DNA of 64,000 nt from Chroococcidiopsis sp. CCMEE 29 (GTDB lineage: Bacteria; Cyanobacteriota; Cyanobacteriia; Cyanobacteriales; Chroococcidiopsidaceae): assembly GCF_023558375.1 (NCBI RefSeq), contig NZ_CP083761.1:5535001-5599000 (forward strand), written 5' to 3'. Positions 36,091 to 45,322 of this stretch are shown piece after piece. A model generated the notes under the pieces. That model was not told the origin of the DNA, ran no database searches, and was given only the letters and a program-made list of their open reading frames with translations. The position numbers and the translations under genes were made by a program. How positions within the stretch are numbered: position 1 is the first letter of the stretch; every line of letters begins with the position of its first letter.

Positions 36091-37264
36091 ATGAACCATT
36101 TGACATCGAAAACCTCAAGTATGAGAGCGATGGTATTAAGCGACATCGCTAAGCTAGAGTTGCGTGAAGTGCCGCGCCCTGTGGTGCAGGAATATGAGGT
36201 TTTGGTACGTGTGTCAGCAGTAGGATTGTGTGGCACAGACTTTCACATCTTTTCTGGGCAACTCCAACTACAACCTTGATCGGCGAGGAAAGGTTATTCC
36301 ACTGGTAGAGCAGCCGCAGATTCTAGGTCACGAACTTGTTGGTATCGTTGAAGAAGTAGGGAGCCTAGTTAAAGATTTGCATATAGGCAATCGCGTCGTT
36401 ATCGATCAGGTGTTGAACTGTGTTAGCCGACGGCGACAACCGAAGTGTGAATACTGTGCCAGTAGCGACTCCCATCAATGTCAGTTTTACTCCGAACATG
36501 GTATCACTGGTTTACCGGGAGGACTCGCGGAATATATAGCGGTTCCTGCTGTAAATGTCATACCCATTAATTCTGACTTGGAAACTATCGCGGCTGCTCT
36601 CACAGAACCCCTTGGTTGTATCAGCCACGCCTTAGATAGGGTGACACGCTCTCGCACCCGTTATGTAATTAATGCTGAAGATATCGATAAACGCGTGCGA
36701 TCAATTCTGATTTTTGGTGCTGGTCCAGCGGGGCTATTATTCATTCAATATCTGTACAAAGTCCTAAACTATGATGGCTTGATTCTAGTCAGCGAACCGA
36801 ATAAGCGAAAGCGGGAATTAGCCTCTTGCTTTGGTGCAGAGGTAATTGATCCCCAAGTAGTTGATTTAGCCGAAGTTGTGCAGGAAAAGACTAATGGACG
36901 GCGAGTAGAGTTTTTAATTGATGCTTGTGGTGCTGGTTCCGTCTTCAGAAATATTCATGTCTTAATCCGCAGACAGGCTACAGTTCTACTCTACGGGTTG
37001 GGTCATGCAGGTGTAGATTTGAGCGTACTGAATAACTTACAATTCATGGAACCAACGCTGGTTGCTGCCCTTGGCGCATCAGGAGGGTTCCGCAGCGACG
37101 GACGCCCATGTACCTACGAGAGAGCACTTGGCTTGCTGGCAGCCAAGCAGATCGAGGTAACTTCGTGGATTACCCATTGTTACCAGTCCCTGGAAGCTGT
37201 GCCTCAAGCCTTTACTAGCGATCACCTAGAACCCGACTATATCAAAGGTGTAGTAGTGCTATAG
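36091..37264 (+). pseudogene. Zinc alcohol/sorbitol dehydrogenase with one frameshift
   Basis: A medium-chain dehydrogenase/reductase of about 390 residues, split into two frames. The first 55 residues (MRAMVLSDIAKLELREVPRP to VGLCGTDFHIFSG) hold the catalytic-zinc cysteine and aspartate. The second frame continues with SNYNLDRRGKVIPL, the zinc histidine/glutamate in ILGHELVG, a structural-zinc-like segment CEYCASSDSHQC, and the NAD loop IFGAGPAGLLF. The join needs a one-base change close to 36262 (CTGGGCAAC), and all else is intact. A recent mutation or a sequence error would both explain it. If functional, it would oxidise a polyol or alcohol. A start at 36121 (MRAMVL) is also possible. Confidence 0.75.
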
Positions 37265-37311
37265 GGATCATTCATCAGTGGGTGTGGTCATAAGTAGTTG
37301 GTTGAGACTGA

Positions 37312-37345
37312 CACGGAGACATGGAGACACGGAGACGCGGAGAAA
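37312..37345 (+). repeat. Short tandem repeat, ACGGAGAC-type
   Basis: About four 8-base units (ACGGAGAC, ATGGAGAC, ACGGAGAC, GCGGAGA), similar to the short tandemly repeated sequences known between cyanobacterial genes. The rest of 37265-37534 carries no gene; a plus-strand frame there starts inside the repeat and has no family features. Confidence 0.6.
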
Positions 37346-37534
37346 TTGTCTGCACATCACCAACTGGTTTTGACGGCACCCTTCACCAGTTACCAATTAA
37401 AATGAATGTGCCCAGTATCCGGGTGGCTTTTGAATCCTTGGTGATGCGCTTCTTTTCCAAGCGATTTGGGAATGCCTTACGCCAACCGGGGAGTATATGC
37501 AGTGTGTAGAACTCCTGCTCAACTCTCTCATCTT

Positions 37535-38281
37535 CTAGGCGTAAAAGCACAATAATTTTGCCGTGTCGAGCGGGTCTGAATAGAGAGTTTCAGACCGAAT
37601 AAAACCATGTTTTTGAGCAATTAAATCTAAGGTTTCCTGCGTCTCGGGAAAATCACTGGAAGAGATATGATCTGCGACTGCAAAAACTTCTGGCGGCGTC
37701 AGTAAAGACCAGTCTTTATACACGCCATCTAGGTAGCGTTTGATGTAAGCTTCTCTCTGCTCTCCTTCGCGGCGAACAGTATCGATAAGAAGAAAAACAC
37801 CGTTAGCTTTTAGGAGATGGATAAACTGCCCAATGATGTAGTCCTTTTGCTCGAGGGTCAAATGATGGAGAGCAAAAGAAGCTAGGATGACATTGAAGCT
37901 ATCCTTTCGTTCTTTTACCAATTCAATAACTAACTCCAAGAAATCTCCCTGGATAAATAACTTGTCACAGCCAATAAGCTCCATGTTGTCACGAGCAATT
38001 TTTAGAGCTGGTTCAGAGAGGTCAATCCCCTTGTAGGAAGCAATAGTAGTATTTAATAAAGCCTGAGCCGTGTAGCTAGCGTCCCCGCAGCCAAGGTCAA
38101 GAAGGGAAAAAGGATTTTGAAAGTAGCTGACTAGAAATTCATGCAGAATGCCGTAAAATTCACGGTGTTTTATGTAATTATTGCTCAGAACTTTTTGATA
38201 AAGTTTCCACTGATTGTTGAATAAATCATTAGGCTGAGGGGCGTAATTTTCACTACTTTCTAGCTGGGTTATATCTACCAT
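37535..38281 (-). CDS. Class I SAM-dependent methyltransferase
   Basis: A 248-residue methyltransferase with a complete Rossmann core: SLLDLGCGDASYTAQAL (SAM loop), YKGIDLSEPALKIAR (acidic ribose contact), QGDFLELV, and the post-motif VILASFALHHLTLEQKD then LLKANGVFLLIDTVR. The 60-residue amino-terminal helical part and YIKRYLDGVYKDW are typical of small-molecule enzymes of the Methyltransf_12/25 type. The substrate is unknown. It is a single gene with its own start at MVDITQLESSENY; the neighbours are not related. Confidence 0.85.
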   Translation of the reverse strand: MVDITQLESSENYAPQPNDLFNNQWKLYQKVLSNNYIKHREFYGILHEFLVSYFQNPFSLLDLGCGDASYTAQALLNTTIASYKGIDLSEPALKIARDNMELIGCDKLFIQGDFLELVIELVKERKDSFNVILASFALHHLTLEQKDYIIGQFIHLLKANGVFLLIDTVRREGEQREAYIKRYLDGVYKDWSLLTPPEVFAVADHISSSDFPETQETLDLIAQKHGFIRSETLYSDPLDTAKLLCFYA

Positions 38282-38420
38282 TGTTTTTTTCTCTTTTTGT
38301 AATTAGGACTCAAGGCAAGCCGAACAACAACGAGGTGCAACACTAAGAACTCAACCAAACTGTCTCAATAGTGATTTTGGGAAGCTCCCACCATAATATT
38401 TGATTGAGTGGGGGAGGAGG

Positions 38421-39536
38421 TCACGATTTGAGTTTGCTATAGCTGTAGCGGGCCAAACTGCCTTCATTAATGTTGTTCCAGGCAAAGACGCGATCGCGGA
38501 ACTGTTTCCAGCCTGCAAAAATACTCTTAAAGTCAGCATCTTTGGCAGCAAATTCATTAAACAACTCAAACGATGCTTTTTCTGCTGCCGCCAAAATCTC
38601 ATTGCTATACGATCTTAATTGCACACCGCCTTGCAGGAGTCGCTCAAGTGCTTCGTTATTGCGAGCATCATAGCGGGCTAACATGATCGTGTTGGCTTCA
38701 AAGGCTGCGGTTTGAATCGCTTCTTGATATTCAACGGGCAACTTCTTCCACTCATTCAAATTGATTTGTACCTCTAGCGTAGGTCCCGGTTCCCACCAGC
38801 CAGGATAGTAATAGTATCTGGCGACTTTTTGCAGTCCTAACTTTTCGTCGTCATAAGGACCAACCCACTCTGCAGCATCGAGCGCTCCAGTTTGCAGTGC
38901 TTGGAAAATCTCGCCACCTGCTAGGGTCTGCACAGTCACGCCGAGTTTGCCCATGACTTGCCCGCCTAGTCCAGGAATACGCATCTTCAATCCTTGCAAG
39001 TCGCTCACTTTCGAGATTTCTTTGCGAAACCAACCGCCCATCTGTGTTCCCGTGTTACCTGCGGGAAACTGAATCACGCTAAACTTGCGAGCATACAGAT
39101 CTTGCAGCTTTTGCAATCCACCGCCTTCATATAGCCAAGCGTTCTGTTGTTGAGCGTTCAAGCCAAAGGGCAAAGCTGCACCAAACGCAGTCGCTGGGCT
39201 TTTACCGACATAGTAATAAGCAGCCGTATGACCGCAAGGGACGGCACCCTGGGAAACCACATTCAGCACTTCCAGTGGCGGTGCTAATTCACCCGCAGCG
39301 CGCGGTGTAATCTTAAACTTACCGCCTGTGAGTGCAGCGACGCGATCGGCAAATGTTTTAGCTCCACCGAAGATAGTGTCGAGAGCCACGGGCCAACTTG
39401 TCGCCATCTGCCAGTTGAGAGTGGGCAAGTAAGTTACATTCGATCGGGATGCACCCGCCGTTGATCGACAAGCAGCTAAGGCTGCACCTGTGCTGGCACT
39501 AGCGATCGCGGTTTGCAAAAATTTTTTACGTTTCAT
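38421..39536 (-). CDS. dctP: TRAP transporter substrate-binding protein (DctP-type)
   Basis: A 371-residue exported binding protein that delivers its ligand to the TRAP permease. The leader is Tat-like ([19 protein letters not shown]) and ends with a lipobox LAAC, so it is probably anchored to the membrane. DctP marks are [15 protein letters not shown], then [56 protein letters not shown], the ligand arginine in that segment, and [17 protein letters not shown]. This subgroup (WVGPYDD, PGWWEPG) is linked to 2-oxo and other monocarboxylic acids. Its permease partners are probably those at 28133 and 29752, about 7-10 kb away on the other strand. Confidence 0.92.
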   Translation of the reverse strand: MKRKKFLQTAIASASTGAALAACRSTAGASRSNVTYLPTLNWQMATSWPVALDTIFGGAKTFADRVAALTGGKFKITPRAAGELAPPLEVLNVVSQGAVPCGHTAAYYYVGKSPATAFGAALPFGLNAQQQNAWLYEGGGLQKLQDLYARKFSVIQFPAGNTGTQMGGWFRKEISKVSDLQGLKMRIPGLGGQVMGKLGVTVQTLAGGEIFQALQTGALDAAEWVGPYDDEKLGLQKVARYYYYPGWWEPGPTLEVQINLNEWKKLPVEYQEAIQTAAFEANTIMLARYDARNNEALERLLQGGVQLRSYSNEILAAAEKASFELFNEFAAKDADFKSIFAGWKQFRDRVFAWNNINEGSLARYSYSKLKS

Positions 39537-40028
39537 GCTTGACTCCTAAGCTTTTCCTGTAGTTGCGAGATTGCAAGTTTGTTCTAGTTTGGTGCTGTTT
39601 CTATCTAGACTAAACAACCCGATCGGTTGCCAAATAATGTGCAGAAAACAAAGCGATAATAGACAGCGAACTCATTGCTTTGTCAACCAACCCAAAAATC
39701 AATTGTCCATAAATTGCATCCGTTCTTCATGAAGTGGAGCAATAAATTGCTTTATGTCATTCATAAAAATGCGCTCTCCGTACTTGAGGATTACTGATGA
39801 ATAAAACAACAGGGTCATTTCCAATTACAGTAACTTTAAAAATGACCCCATAGCTTTGTGCGGCAGCATTTAGTTTTTATTTCCTGAAGTGCTTACTCTT
39901 TCTAAGCTCGACTTTATCCATTGCTTCCAAAGAAGGAAAGCAGCAAGTAATTTGAGTTTACTAATAATGCGGTTCTACAAAAATTTGGTAAGCTTTTGTA
40001 TATTTAATTTGCATACTAACGCTAAAAT
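39537..40028. other. Intergenic region, no gene seen
   Basis: About 490 bases with no convincing ORF. It should contain the dctP promoter on the minus strand. A plus-strand frame at 39889-40107 overlaps the end of the hydrolase gene and has no features. Confidence 0.4.
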
Positions 40029-40901
40029 CTATAAGCTGCATTGCCTCTCTAAAAATGCTGCTACAGAAGAGTTAAACGCTACGGGTTCTACTAAAAAACA
40101 CCAGTGATTGCCAGGAATTTGCTGAATCTGCAAGTTTTTTAAATAAGTGCGATAAGGTAGCAATTGCCATGCTGTGCGGTTCAGTCCCTCTTGTGGTTGG
40201 AGGAATAGAGTCGCAACCTCTACTGGTTGAGTCAACCCTGCAACTCGCATCACATCCTCAAATATCTCATCCCGCGCTTGTACGACAAATTTACTACCCC
40301 ACCTGCCATCTGGCTTTTGCTCCATTGCAGCTTGAAACACCGCTTGCTGCAAAGTACTCCATCCCCGATATTGTTTGAGCTGACGCGCCTGTTGTTGAGC
40401 TTGTTCGTAGCTGGCAAATGGTCCCATTGTTTTAAGGAATGGCAGCACTCGATAGAGTAGCGGAAAAGTCAGCTTCATCCAACTAGGCATTGTGCTGAGA
40501 AAAAACGGATCGACCAGCACGAGACTGCGAAAGCGTTGCGGTTGTTGTTGCGCCCAAATTGCTGTGACTTTGGCAGACCAAGAATGAGCTACTACATGAG
40601 CTGAGGTCCACCCGACACGATCCATTAAACCTTCTAAGTCTGCAATGATATCTGCATAGCTGTAGCCTTGCTCAGGTTTGCTGCTGTCTCCGTGTCCGCG
40701 CAGATCGGGGGCAAGAATGTGGTAGCGATCGCACAATAATTCTGCCAAGCTTACCCAGACCATACCACAATCTGCTAAACCATGCAGCAACAGTAGCGGC
40801 TCTTGTCCCTGGTTCCACTCCAAGTATGAAAGTTGGATTTGAGGTAAGTTGAGAATTAGACGATGTGTATTAATGTGATTTAGTACTTCTGAGTGGAGCA
40901 T
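40029..40901 (-). CDS. Alpha/beta hydrolase
   Basis: A 290-residue hydrolase of the alpha/beta fold. The oxyanion motif is LLLHGLADCG, the strand-4 region APDLRGHGDSSKP, the nucleophile elbow AHSWSAK (serine in the place of GxSxG, with A/S replacing glycines), and the late histidine region QQIPGNHWCFLVEP. A lid of helices (LLYRVLPFLKTMGPFASYEQ) lies between. The group includes esterases, epoxide hydrolases and C-C hydrolases; the substrate is unknown. The start MLHSEVLNHINTHRLIL is likely; no close operon partner. Confidence 0.85.
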   Translation of the reverse strand: MLHSEVLNHINTHRLILNLPQIQLSYLEWNQGQEPLLLLHGLADCGMVWVSLAELLCDRYHILAPDLRGHGDSSKPEQGYSYADIIADLEGLMDRVGWTSAHVVAHSWSAKVTAIWAQQQPQRFRSLVLVDPFFLSTMPSWMKLTFPLLYRVLPFLKTMGPFASYEQAQQQARQLKQYRGWSTLQQAVFQAAMEQKPDGRWGSKFVVQARDEIFEDVMRVAGLTQPVEVATLFLQPQEGLNRTAWQLLPYRTYLKNLQIQQIPGNHWCFLVEPVAFNSSVAAFLERQCSL

Positions 40902-41073
40902 TCTGAATTTTTATTTACTTGGTTATAAGGATTTGCTAAACAAGGAGTACAAACTGCTTGCCATCCTTCAAGCATCTGCTATAGGAAAAAATGTATATCA
41001 GCGAATTGGCTTTCAAGAATGCCGGTCAATATAAATTTACTTATGGCAACCATCGAATAATAGATTAAAAAGG

Positions 41074-41233
41074 GGTGCATCCCACTTTGGAAAAAATACC
41101 TGCCGATTAGAAATCGCGGCTACACAAACTAAGTCCGCCTGCGCCGACTTATATATAGCCTGCGGAGGCAGGCTTTGTTTTTGTAGCCCCAGACTTCCAG
41201 TCTGAGGGCGATTTGCCAAAACGGGATGCTCCC
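41074..41233. repeat. MITE-like palindromic element
   Basis: A 160-base non-coding element with terminal inverted repeats GGGTGCATCCCACTTTGG (left) and CCAAAACGGGATGCTCCC (right, its near complement). Nested arms inside (GCGGCTACACAAACTAAGTC against a CTTTGTTTTTGTAGCC stretch) give a long imperfect hairpin. No transposase. Such units are probably moved by a transposase recognising the GGGxGCATCCC ends. Confidence 0.65.
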
Positions 41234-41284
41234 TTAAAAAGTGGCATTATTGCATGAATAGGAGTTTCACTAAGGCGATTTGGT

Positions 41285-41545
41285 CAGCGTCACTTATACG
41301 CTGAATTGCTAGGAAGGATTTGAGCAGAAATCGTACCCCAATTTTTATTGAACTGATTTTGAGAATGAACTGTTTTCGTTTGTTGTAATTTTTCCACCAC
41401 AGAGGTACCAGCAATTAAGTAATCGCTTTAATTGTTCTAAAATTTCTGCTTGAGCAGCTTCTACAGGCACGAATTTACTGGACTTTATTAGAGAAGAGGA
41501 TTCAGTAACTATTAAGGTTTTGCTAGAGATACCCGAGCGCAATTA
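41285..41545 (-). pseudogene. Fossil of the unknown four-copy family (copy 3)
   Basis: On the minus strand an open frame reads ISSKTLIVTESSSLIKSSKF, then VPVEAAQAEILEQ, matching the amino-terminus of the 47 kb copy (ISDRNLVATEFSSLCESSRF, VPVEAAQGEILE). After a deletion and frame change it continues as SVVEKLQQTKTVHSQNQF and GTISAQILPSNS, matching the middle of the same gene. The block between (the helix-turn-helix-like RKPKLYKTTHKNF region) is lost. Confidence 0.6.
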
Positions 41546-41647
41546 GAGTTCGTGTCTCAAATTTTTGAAGTTACAGCATAACGAGCGGTGATTAATAAGG
41601 GAATGGCATTAAGTTAAGCCAAAGGTCAAGCGATACAACGTCGAGAA

Positions 41648-42406
41648 TTAATCTAACGATGCTTGCTCAAACGCAGTATTATCTGGCAACATTATCTGCC
41701 AGTCACGTAGGGTTTCGATGTCAGCTGTAGGGTGAAGAAATTCTCCATCCAGCAGATGTCCTCCTGAGGAGCGATCGCTCGTAATCAAGTGAAAGTGATA
41801 ACCGGCGACGTTTACACTCTTGAGGTATTGTGGCATCCGAAATCCCACTAACGTTCCTCGCACATTCCGTAGCTCAAAGATAGTCTGCTGCTGACTAACT
41901 ACATCACTTAATAGAGGATAAGGCAGTGATTGTTTGGGTACACTCCTCACTTTCAAATAGGGAAAGATACCTCGAACGCGAATTGCGTAGGGCAAGTTTT
42001 GTGTGGGCAACTGTGCGTCGAGCTGTTGCTGCAATTCCTGATAGTTCATTTGCCCATTCAAACGCAGCGATCGCTCTTTGTGGAAAAACGTAACAACAGA
42101 AAGTGGTGTTTTCATCTCATCCACAACGGGATAGGCAACGCCATCTGACTTGACTTGATAAAACTTGCCATCAAGTCCAACCATTTCTCCATCCAGTCCC
42201 TCAAAAGTTCCTAAGCCGAAGTCTCCATGCTGTTTGAGTTGGGCGAATGTTGCAGCTCCTTCATACACCCCCATGTTTAAAGCTCCCAAGGTAGAAACCT
42301 GAAACCCTTGATGGGTTTGAAGAACTTGCTGGGAATAGACAGGTAACACGCTAACTACAATAGCAACAAGCAATACCACCAACCATAAATGCCGTTTTAG
42401 CTTCAT
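41648..42406 (-). CDS. Alpha-acetolactate decarboxylase, exported
   Basis: A 252-residue zinc enzyme turning alpha-acetolactate into acetoin. A clear signal peptide (MKLKRHLWLVVLLVAIVVSVLPVYS) sends it out of the cytoplasm, as in Bacillus AlsD and other exported members. Motifs are VSTLGALNMGVYEGAATFAQ, FGLGTFEGLDGEMVGLDGKF, the metal-binding GYHFHLI and SSGGHLLDG. The ATG at 42406 has AAGGA upstream. It follows NOS on the same strand with about 180 bases between. An acetolactate synthase is not in the window, though cyanobacteria make acetolactate for branched-chain amino acids. Export suggests acting on spontaneously leaked acetolactate. Confidence 0.92.
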   Translation of the reverse strand: MKLKRHLWLVVLLVAIVVSVLPVYSQQVLQTHQGFQVSTLGALNMGVYEGAATFAQLKQHGDFGLGTFEGLDGEMVGLDGKFYQVKSDGVAYPVVDEMKTPLSVVTFFHKERSLRLNGQMNYQELQQQLDAQLPTQNLPYAIRVRGIFPYLKVRSVPKQSLPYPLLSDVVSQQQTIFELRNVRGTLVGFRMPQYLKSVNVAGYHFHLITSDRSSGGHLLDGEFLHPTADIETLRDWQIMLPDNTAFEQASLD

Positions 42407-42588
42407 TATCTTTTCCTTATTACCGAATAATGAAAAAAGTCTGCTTTCTGAACATCTCATACAGCTTCTGCGTTTTTAACTGTGCAGTGCATCACTTCTA
42501 GATATATCAATGAAACCAATACAATTGATTTTGTGCAATCTACCATTCGTCGGTGGGCAAAGTTCACACTATCTCTAGTGTTGATGAA

Positions 42589-43800
42589 CTAATGAAAAGG
42601 ACATTGCTTTGGTTGTGAATTGTTAAGAGTAGACCCAATGGAGAATGATTGTTTCCTGTTCCATCCTTTCCAAGGCACAGGCAGTTGAAAAAAATTGGGT
42701 TTGAGGCAAACATTTTGCATCTCCTGATGAAAGACTTCCATTGTGGACGCAGAGAGCGGTGGCACGATTCTGCCCCAATCTGCAGGCACCATGCGTCCAG
42801 CCTCGGCTTCTTGGTGCCAGTGCCGCATGAACTGAGCGGACGCTGTGTGATGATCGGCGATCGTCACGCCACACGTTGTAAATGAATGCAAAACGGCTCG
42901 ATTCAACTCAATCAGTGCTCGGTCCTGCCACAGCGATAGCTTTGACCGAATATTCAACCCCATCCGTTCAGCGACCGTGGGTAAAAGGTTGTAGCGCTTC
43001 ACATCCCCAAAATTGCGAGCACCAATTTCAGCACTCATGTACCAACCGTTGAAGGGAGCACAGGAATAGGAGATGCCGCCAATCTCTAATCGCCAGTCTG
43101 AAACGGCAGGAAGCGCGTGCCATTTGAGTCCGAGTTCTGCAAACCAGTCATAATCGGGATGCGTCATCGAGACTTCCATCACAGCTTCTGGCGGTAGTTC
43201 AAACAGTTGCGGTTTCTGTCCGGGCATCTGAATAATCAACGGCAGAACATCAAATTGGGTTCCTCTTCCTTGCCAGCCGAAGTGTTGACAAAGTTCAGTG
43301 AGTTCCATTTGAGCAGGATCGCCGACGATCGTTCCATTGGGCTGACGATACCCGGCATAACGAATCAACTGGGGATTCCAAATGCGAATCCCTGGCTGTC
43401 CAGGTACGTCGGGCGCAAAGATACTAATGGTTGATCGAATATTCCCGCCGTTGGTCGCCTGTTGAATATGATCGACGATCGCGGCAAAGATTTCTTCTGC
43501 ACTGGTGAGATGGCGCAGATCTCGCACCCTCAGCGACTCCCAAAAGATACGTCCAATGCAGCGCATGCTGTTGCGCCAAGCCACTTTTGCACCATAAATC
43601 AATTCATCCTCGGTCTGCCAGTAAGTGCGCGATCGCCGATAGTCGTGATAAATCTCTACAAGACGTTCCTGCAACTGAGCTTCTGGAAGCGACTGCTCTT
43701 GATAAAATAACCGGAGATAGTCCTTCGCTTCTAGTAACAACATCGGCAGCGATTGTGCATCTTCAATTCGTTCACGGATCTGCTTATTACTGAGTTTCAT
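42589..43800 (-). CDS. nos: Bacterial nitric oxide synthase, oxygenase domain only
   Basis: A 403-residue haem enzyme oxidising L-arginine to citrulline and nitric oxide. The proximal haem cysteine is C81 in AWRNSMRCIGR. The arginine-binding region is intact: LEIGGISYSCAPFNGWYMSAEIGARN with E258. The pterin-side segment FMRHWHQEAEAGRMVPADWG and a late VPPLSASTMEVFHQEM follow. There is no calmodulin linker, flavodoxin or ferredoxin-reductase domain, unlike the long NOS described in Synechococcus PCC 7335, so a separate reductase must supply electrons. It is about 40 residues longer than Bacillus NOS. The ATG at 43800 lies 4 bases past the nitrate permease stop, so both are one operon. An upstream TTG (43842) is less likely. 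Confidence 0.93.
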   Translation of the reverse strand: MKLSNKQIRERIEDAQSLPMLLLEAKDYLRLFYQEQSLPEAQLQERLVEIYHDYRRSRTYWQTEDELIYGAKVAWRNSMRCIGRIFWESLRVRDLRHLTSAEEIFAAIVDHIQQATNGGNIRSTISIFAPDVPGQPGIRIWNPQLIRYAGYRQPNGTIVGDPAQMELTELCQHFGWQGRGTQFDVLPLIIQMPGQKPQLFELPPEAVMEVSMTHPDYDWFAELGLKWHALPAVSDWRLEIGGISYSCAPFNGWYMSAEIGARNFGDVKRYNLLPTVAERMGLNIRSKLSLWQDRALIELNRAVLHSFTTCGVTIADHHTASAQFMRHWHQEAEAGRMVPADWGRIVPPLSASTMEVFHQEMQNVCLKPNFFQLPVPWKGWNRKQSFSIGSTLNNSQPKQCPFH

Positions 43801-43804
43801 GATG

Positions 43805-45322
43805 TCATGAGGGATGTTTAGTGGAAGTGACTGCCGCTTCAAGAAAGTTTGTCGCAGAGGAACTCTGAGGTTCTTTTAAGAAAAAAGCACATAAGCTGGC
43901 ACAAATTAGAGCCGTAATGCCCATGCTGTAAAACAGTGTTTGAGCATTGCTGAGGCTGTAGACCAGCAAATAAATCACGCCGCCGACATTGCCATAAGCA
44001 CCCACACTTCCCGCGATTTGTCCGGTCGCGGACTTGCGAATTAATGGCACGATGCTAAAGGTTGCTCCAGCTCCAGCTTGAACAAAATAGGCGCAGAGCA
44101 TCGTTACCCCAATTGCAACGGTGAGATTTGAGTGAGAATCAAGCTTGCTCATTAGCAAGTAGCCGATCCCAATGCCGATCGTTAGCCCTGTCATTGTCCA
44201 TTTCCGACTGCCAGCGCGATCGCTGATCAGCCCACCGCTAGGACGAGACACTAAATTCAAAACAGGATAAGCGGTTGCAACCAAGCTTGCCGTCACCGGA
44301 TTTAGTCCAAACGTTTGTTCAAACCAAGTTGGCAAAATGGATATCACGGTAATTTGAGAGCCAAAGTTTGTTAAATAAGTGAAATCGAGCAGCGCGATTT
44401 GCCGCATCTGGTAACGTTGGTTAGGTGGATAGTGCTGACTAGGTTGTAGAAAGTCTGAACTGAAAGGGTTGAGCGACCCTACAATTTCCCGATTGACCTG
44501 CCAAGCTTTGTAGAACTGAAATACATACAGTAGTCCCAGAAAGACGCAGATGAACTGCACTTGAACCCAATTCAAGAAGTTAATGTTGTTCTGAGCCAGC
44601 GGATAGGTCAGCAATCCTAGCGAAACGAGCAATCCTAAATCCAACAGTGTCATTGCCCAAAAACTGCGCTGGCTTGTGACTTCTAATCCACCATGTCGCT
44701 GAGGACGCTGGTACACTTCGCCAGGTGGAGTGTCTTGGGTGTAACGAAAATAAATGCTGCCGTAGAGAGTTGTTACGAACCCAATCGTGGCGATCGCAAT
44801 CCGCCAGTTCAATGTTCCACCTGTGAAATATGCGATCGTCATGGCTAGCACCGGCAGACAAAACTGAGAGGCTGCTGCACCAAAGTTGCCCCAACCGCCG
44901 TAGACTCCTTGCGCCAGACCAATTTCTTTGGATGGAAACCATTCTGCAACCATGCGAACGCCGGCCACGAACCCGGCTCCCATGATGCTGTTAATCAAAC
45001 TGCTCCAAACCAGTTGATTAAAATCGTGTGCGGTCGCAGTCAGCAAGCAAGGCACCACGGCGAAAACGAGTAATGCCGAAAACGTTAATCGAGGTCCATA
45101 GCGATCGAGTACTATGCCAATCGCAATCCGAGCGGGAATGGTGAGCGCCAAATTGCAAATTGCTAAGACTTTCAGTTGCGGTGACGTAAGGTGCAGTTCG
45201 CGCTGTATCGTTGTTGCAAAGGGAGCAAAGCTAAACCAAACCACAAATGAGATAAAAAAAGCGAACCAAGTGAGATGGAGAATGCGGTAGCGATCGCGAA
45301 ACGAGAATAAAGCTTGCAACAT
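43805..45322 (-). CDS. nrtP: MFS nitrate/nitrite permease (NarK/NrtP type)
   Basis: A 505-residue transporter with 12 transmembrane helices of the nitrate/nitrite porter family. Signatures are WFAFFISFVVWFSFAPFATTI in TM1, IGIVLDRYGPRLTFSALLV (A-motif), GAGFVAGVRMVAEWFPSKEIGLAQGVYGGWGNFGAA regions (nitrate signature and substrate arginine) and FGLNPVTASLVATAYPVLNLVSRPSGG, with the second arginine region. The loop between TM6 and TM7 is large and charged, as in cyanobacterial NrtP. Ribosome binding site AAAAGGAG precedes the ATG. It feeds nitrate to assimilation and here is followed directly by nos. No NtcA-type box could be made out upstream. Confidence 0.92.
   Translation of the reverse strand: MLQALFSFRDRYRILHLTWFAFFISFVVWFSFAPFATTIQRELHLTSPQLKVLAICNLALTIPARIAIGIVLDRYGPRLTFSALLVFAVVPCLLTATAHDFNQLVWSSLINSIMGAGFVAGVRMVAEWFPSKEIGLAQGVYGGWGNFGAAASQFCLPVLAMTIAYFTGGTLNWRIAIATIGFVTTLYGSIYFRYTQDTPPGEVYQRPQRHGGLEVTSQRSFWAMTLLDLGLLVSLGLLTYPLAQNNINFLNWVQVQFICVFLGLLYVFQFYKAWQVNREIVGSLNPFSSDFLQPSQHYPPNQRYQMRQIALLDFTYLTNFGSQITVISILPTWFEQTFGLNPVTASLVATAYPVLNLVSRPSGGLISDRAGSRKWTMTGLTIGIGIGYLLMSKLDSHSNLTVAIGVTMLCAYFVQAGAGATFSIVPLIRKSATGQIAGSVGAYGNVGGVIYLLVYSLSNAQTLFYSMGITALICASLCAFFLKEPQSSSATNFLEAAVTSTKHPS

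Noticed and set aside
37321-37509. 62-codon plus-strand ORF after the dehydrogenase
   Set aside because: It starts inside a tandem repeat (METRRRGEI) and has no recognisable features.
41037-41219. 60-codon minus-strand ORF
   Set aside because: It lies almost wholly within the MITE palindrome and encodes its repeat.
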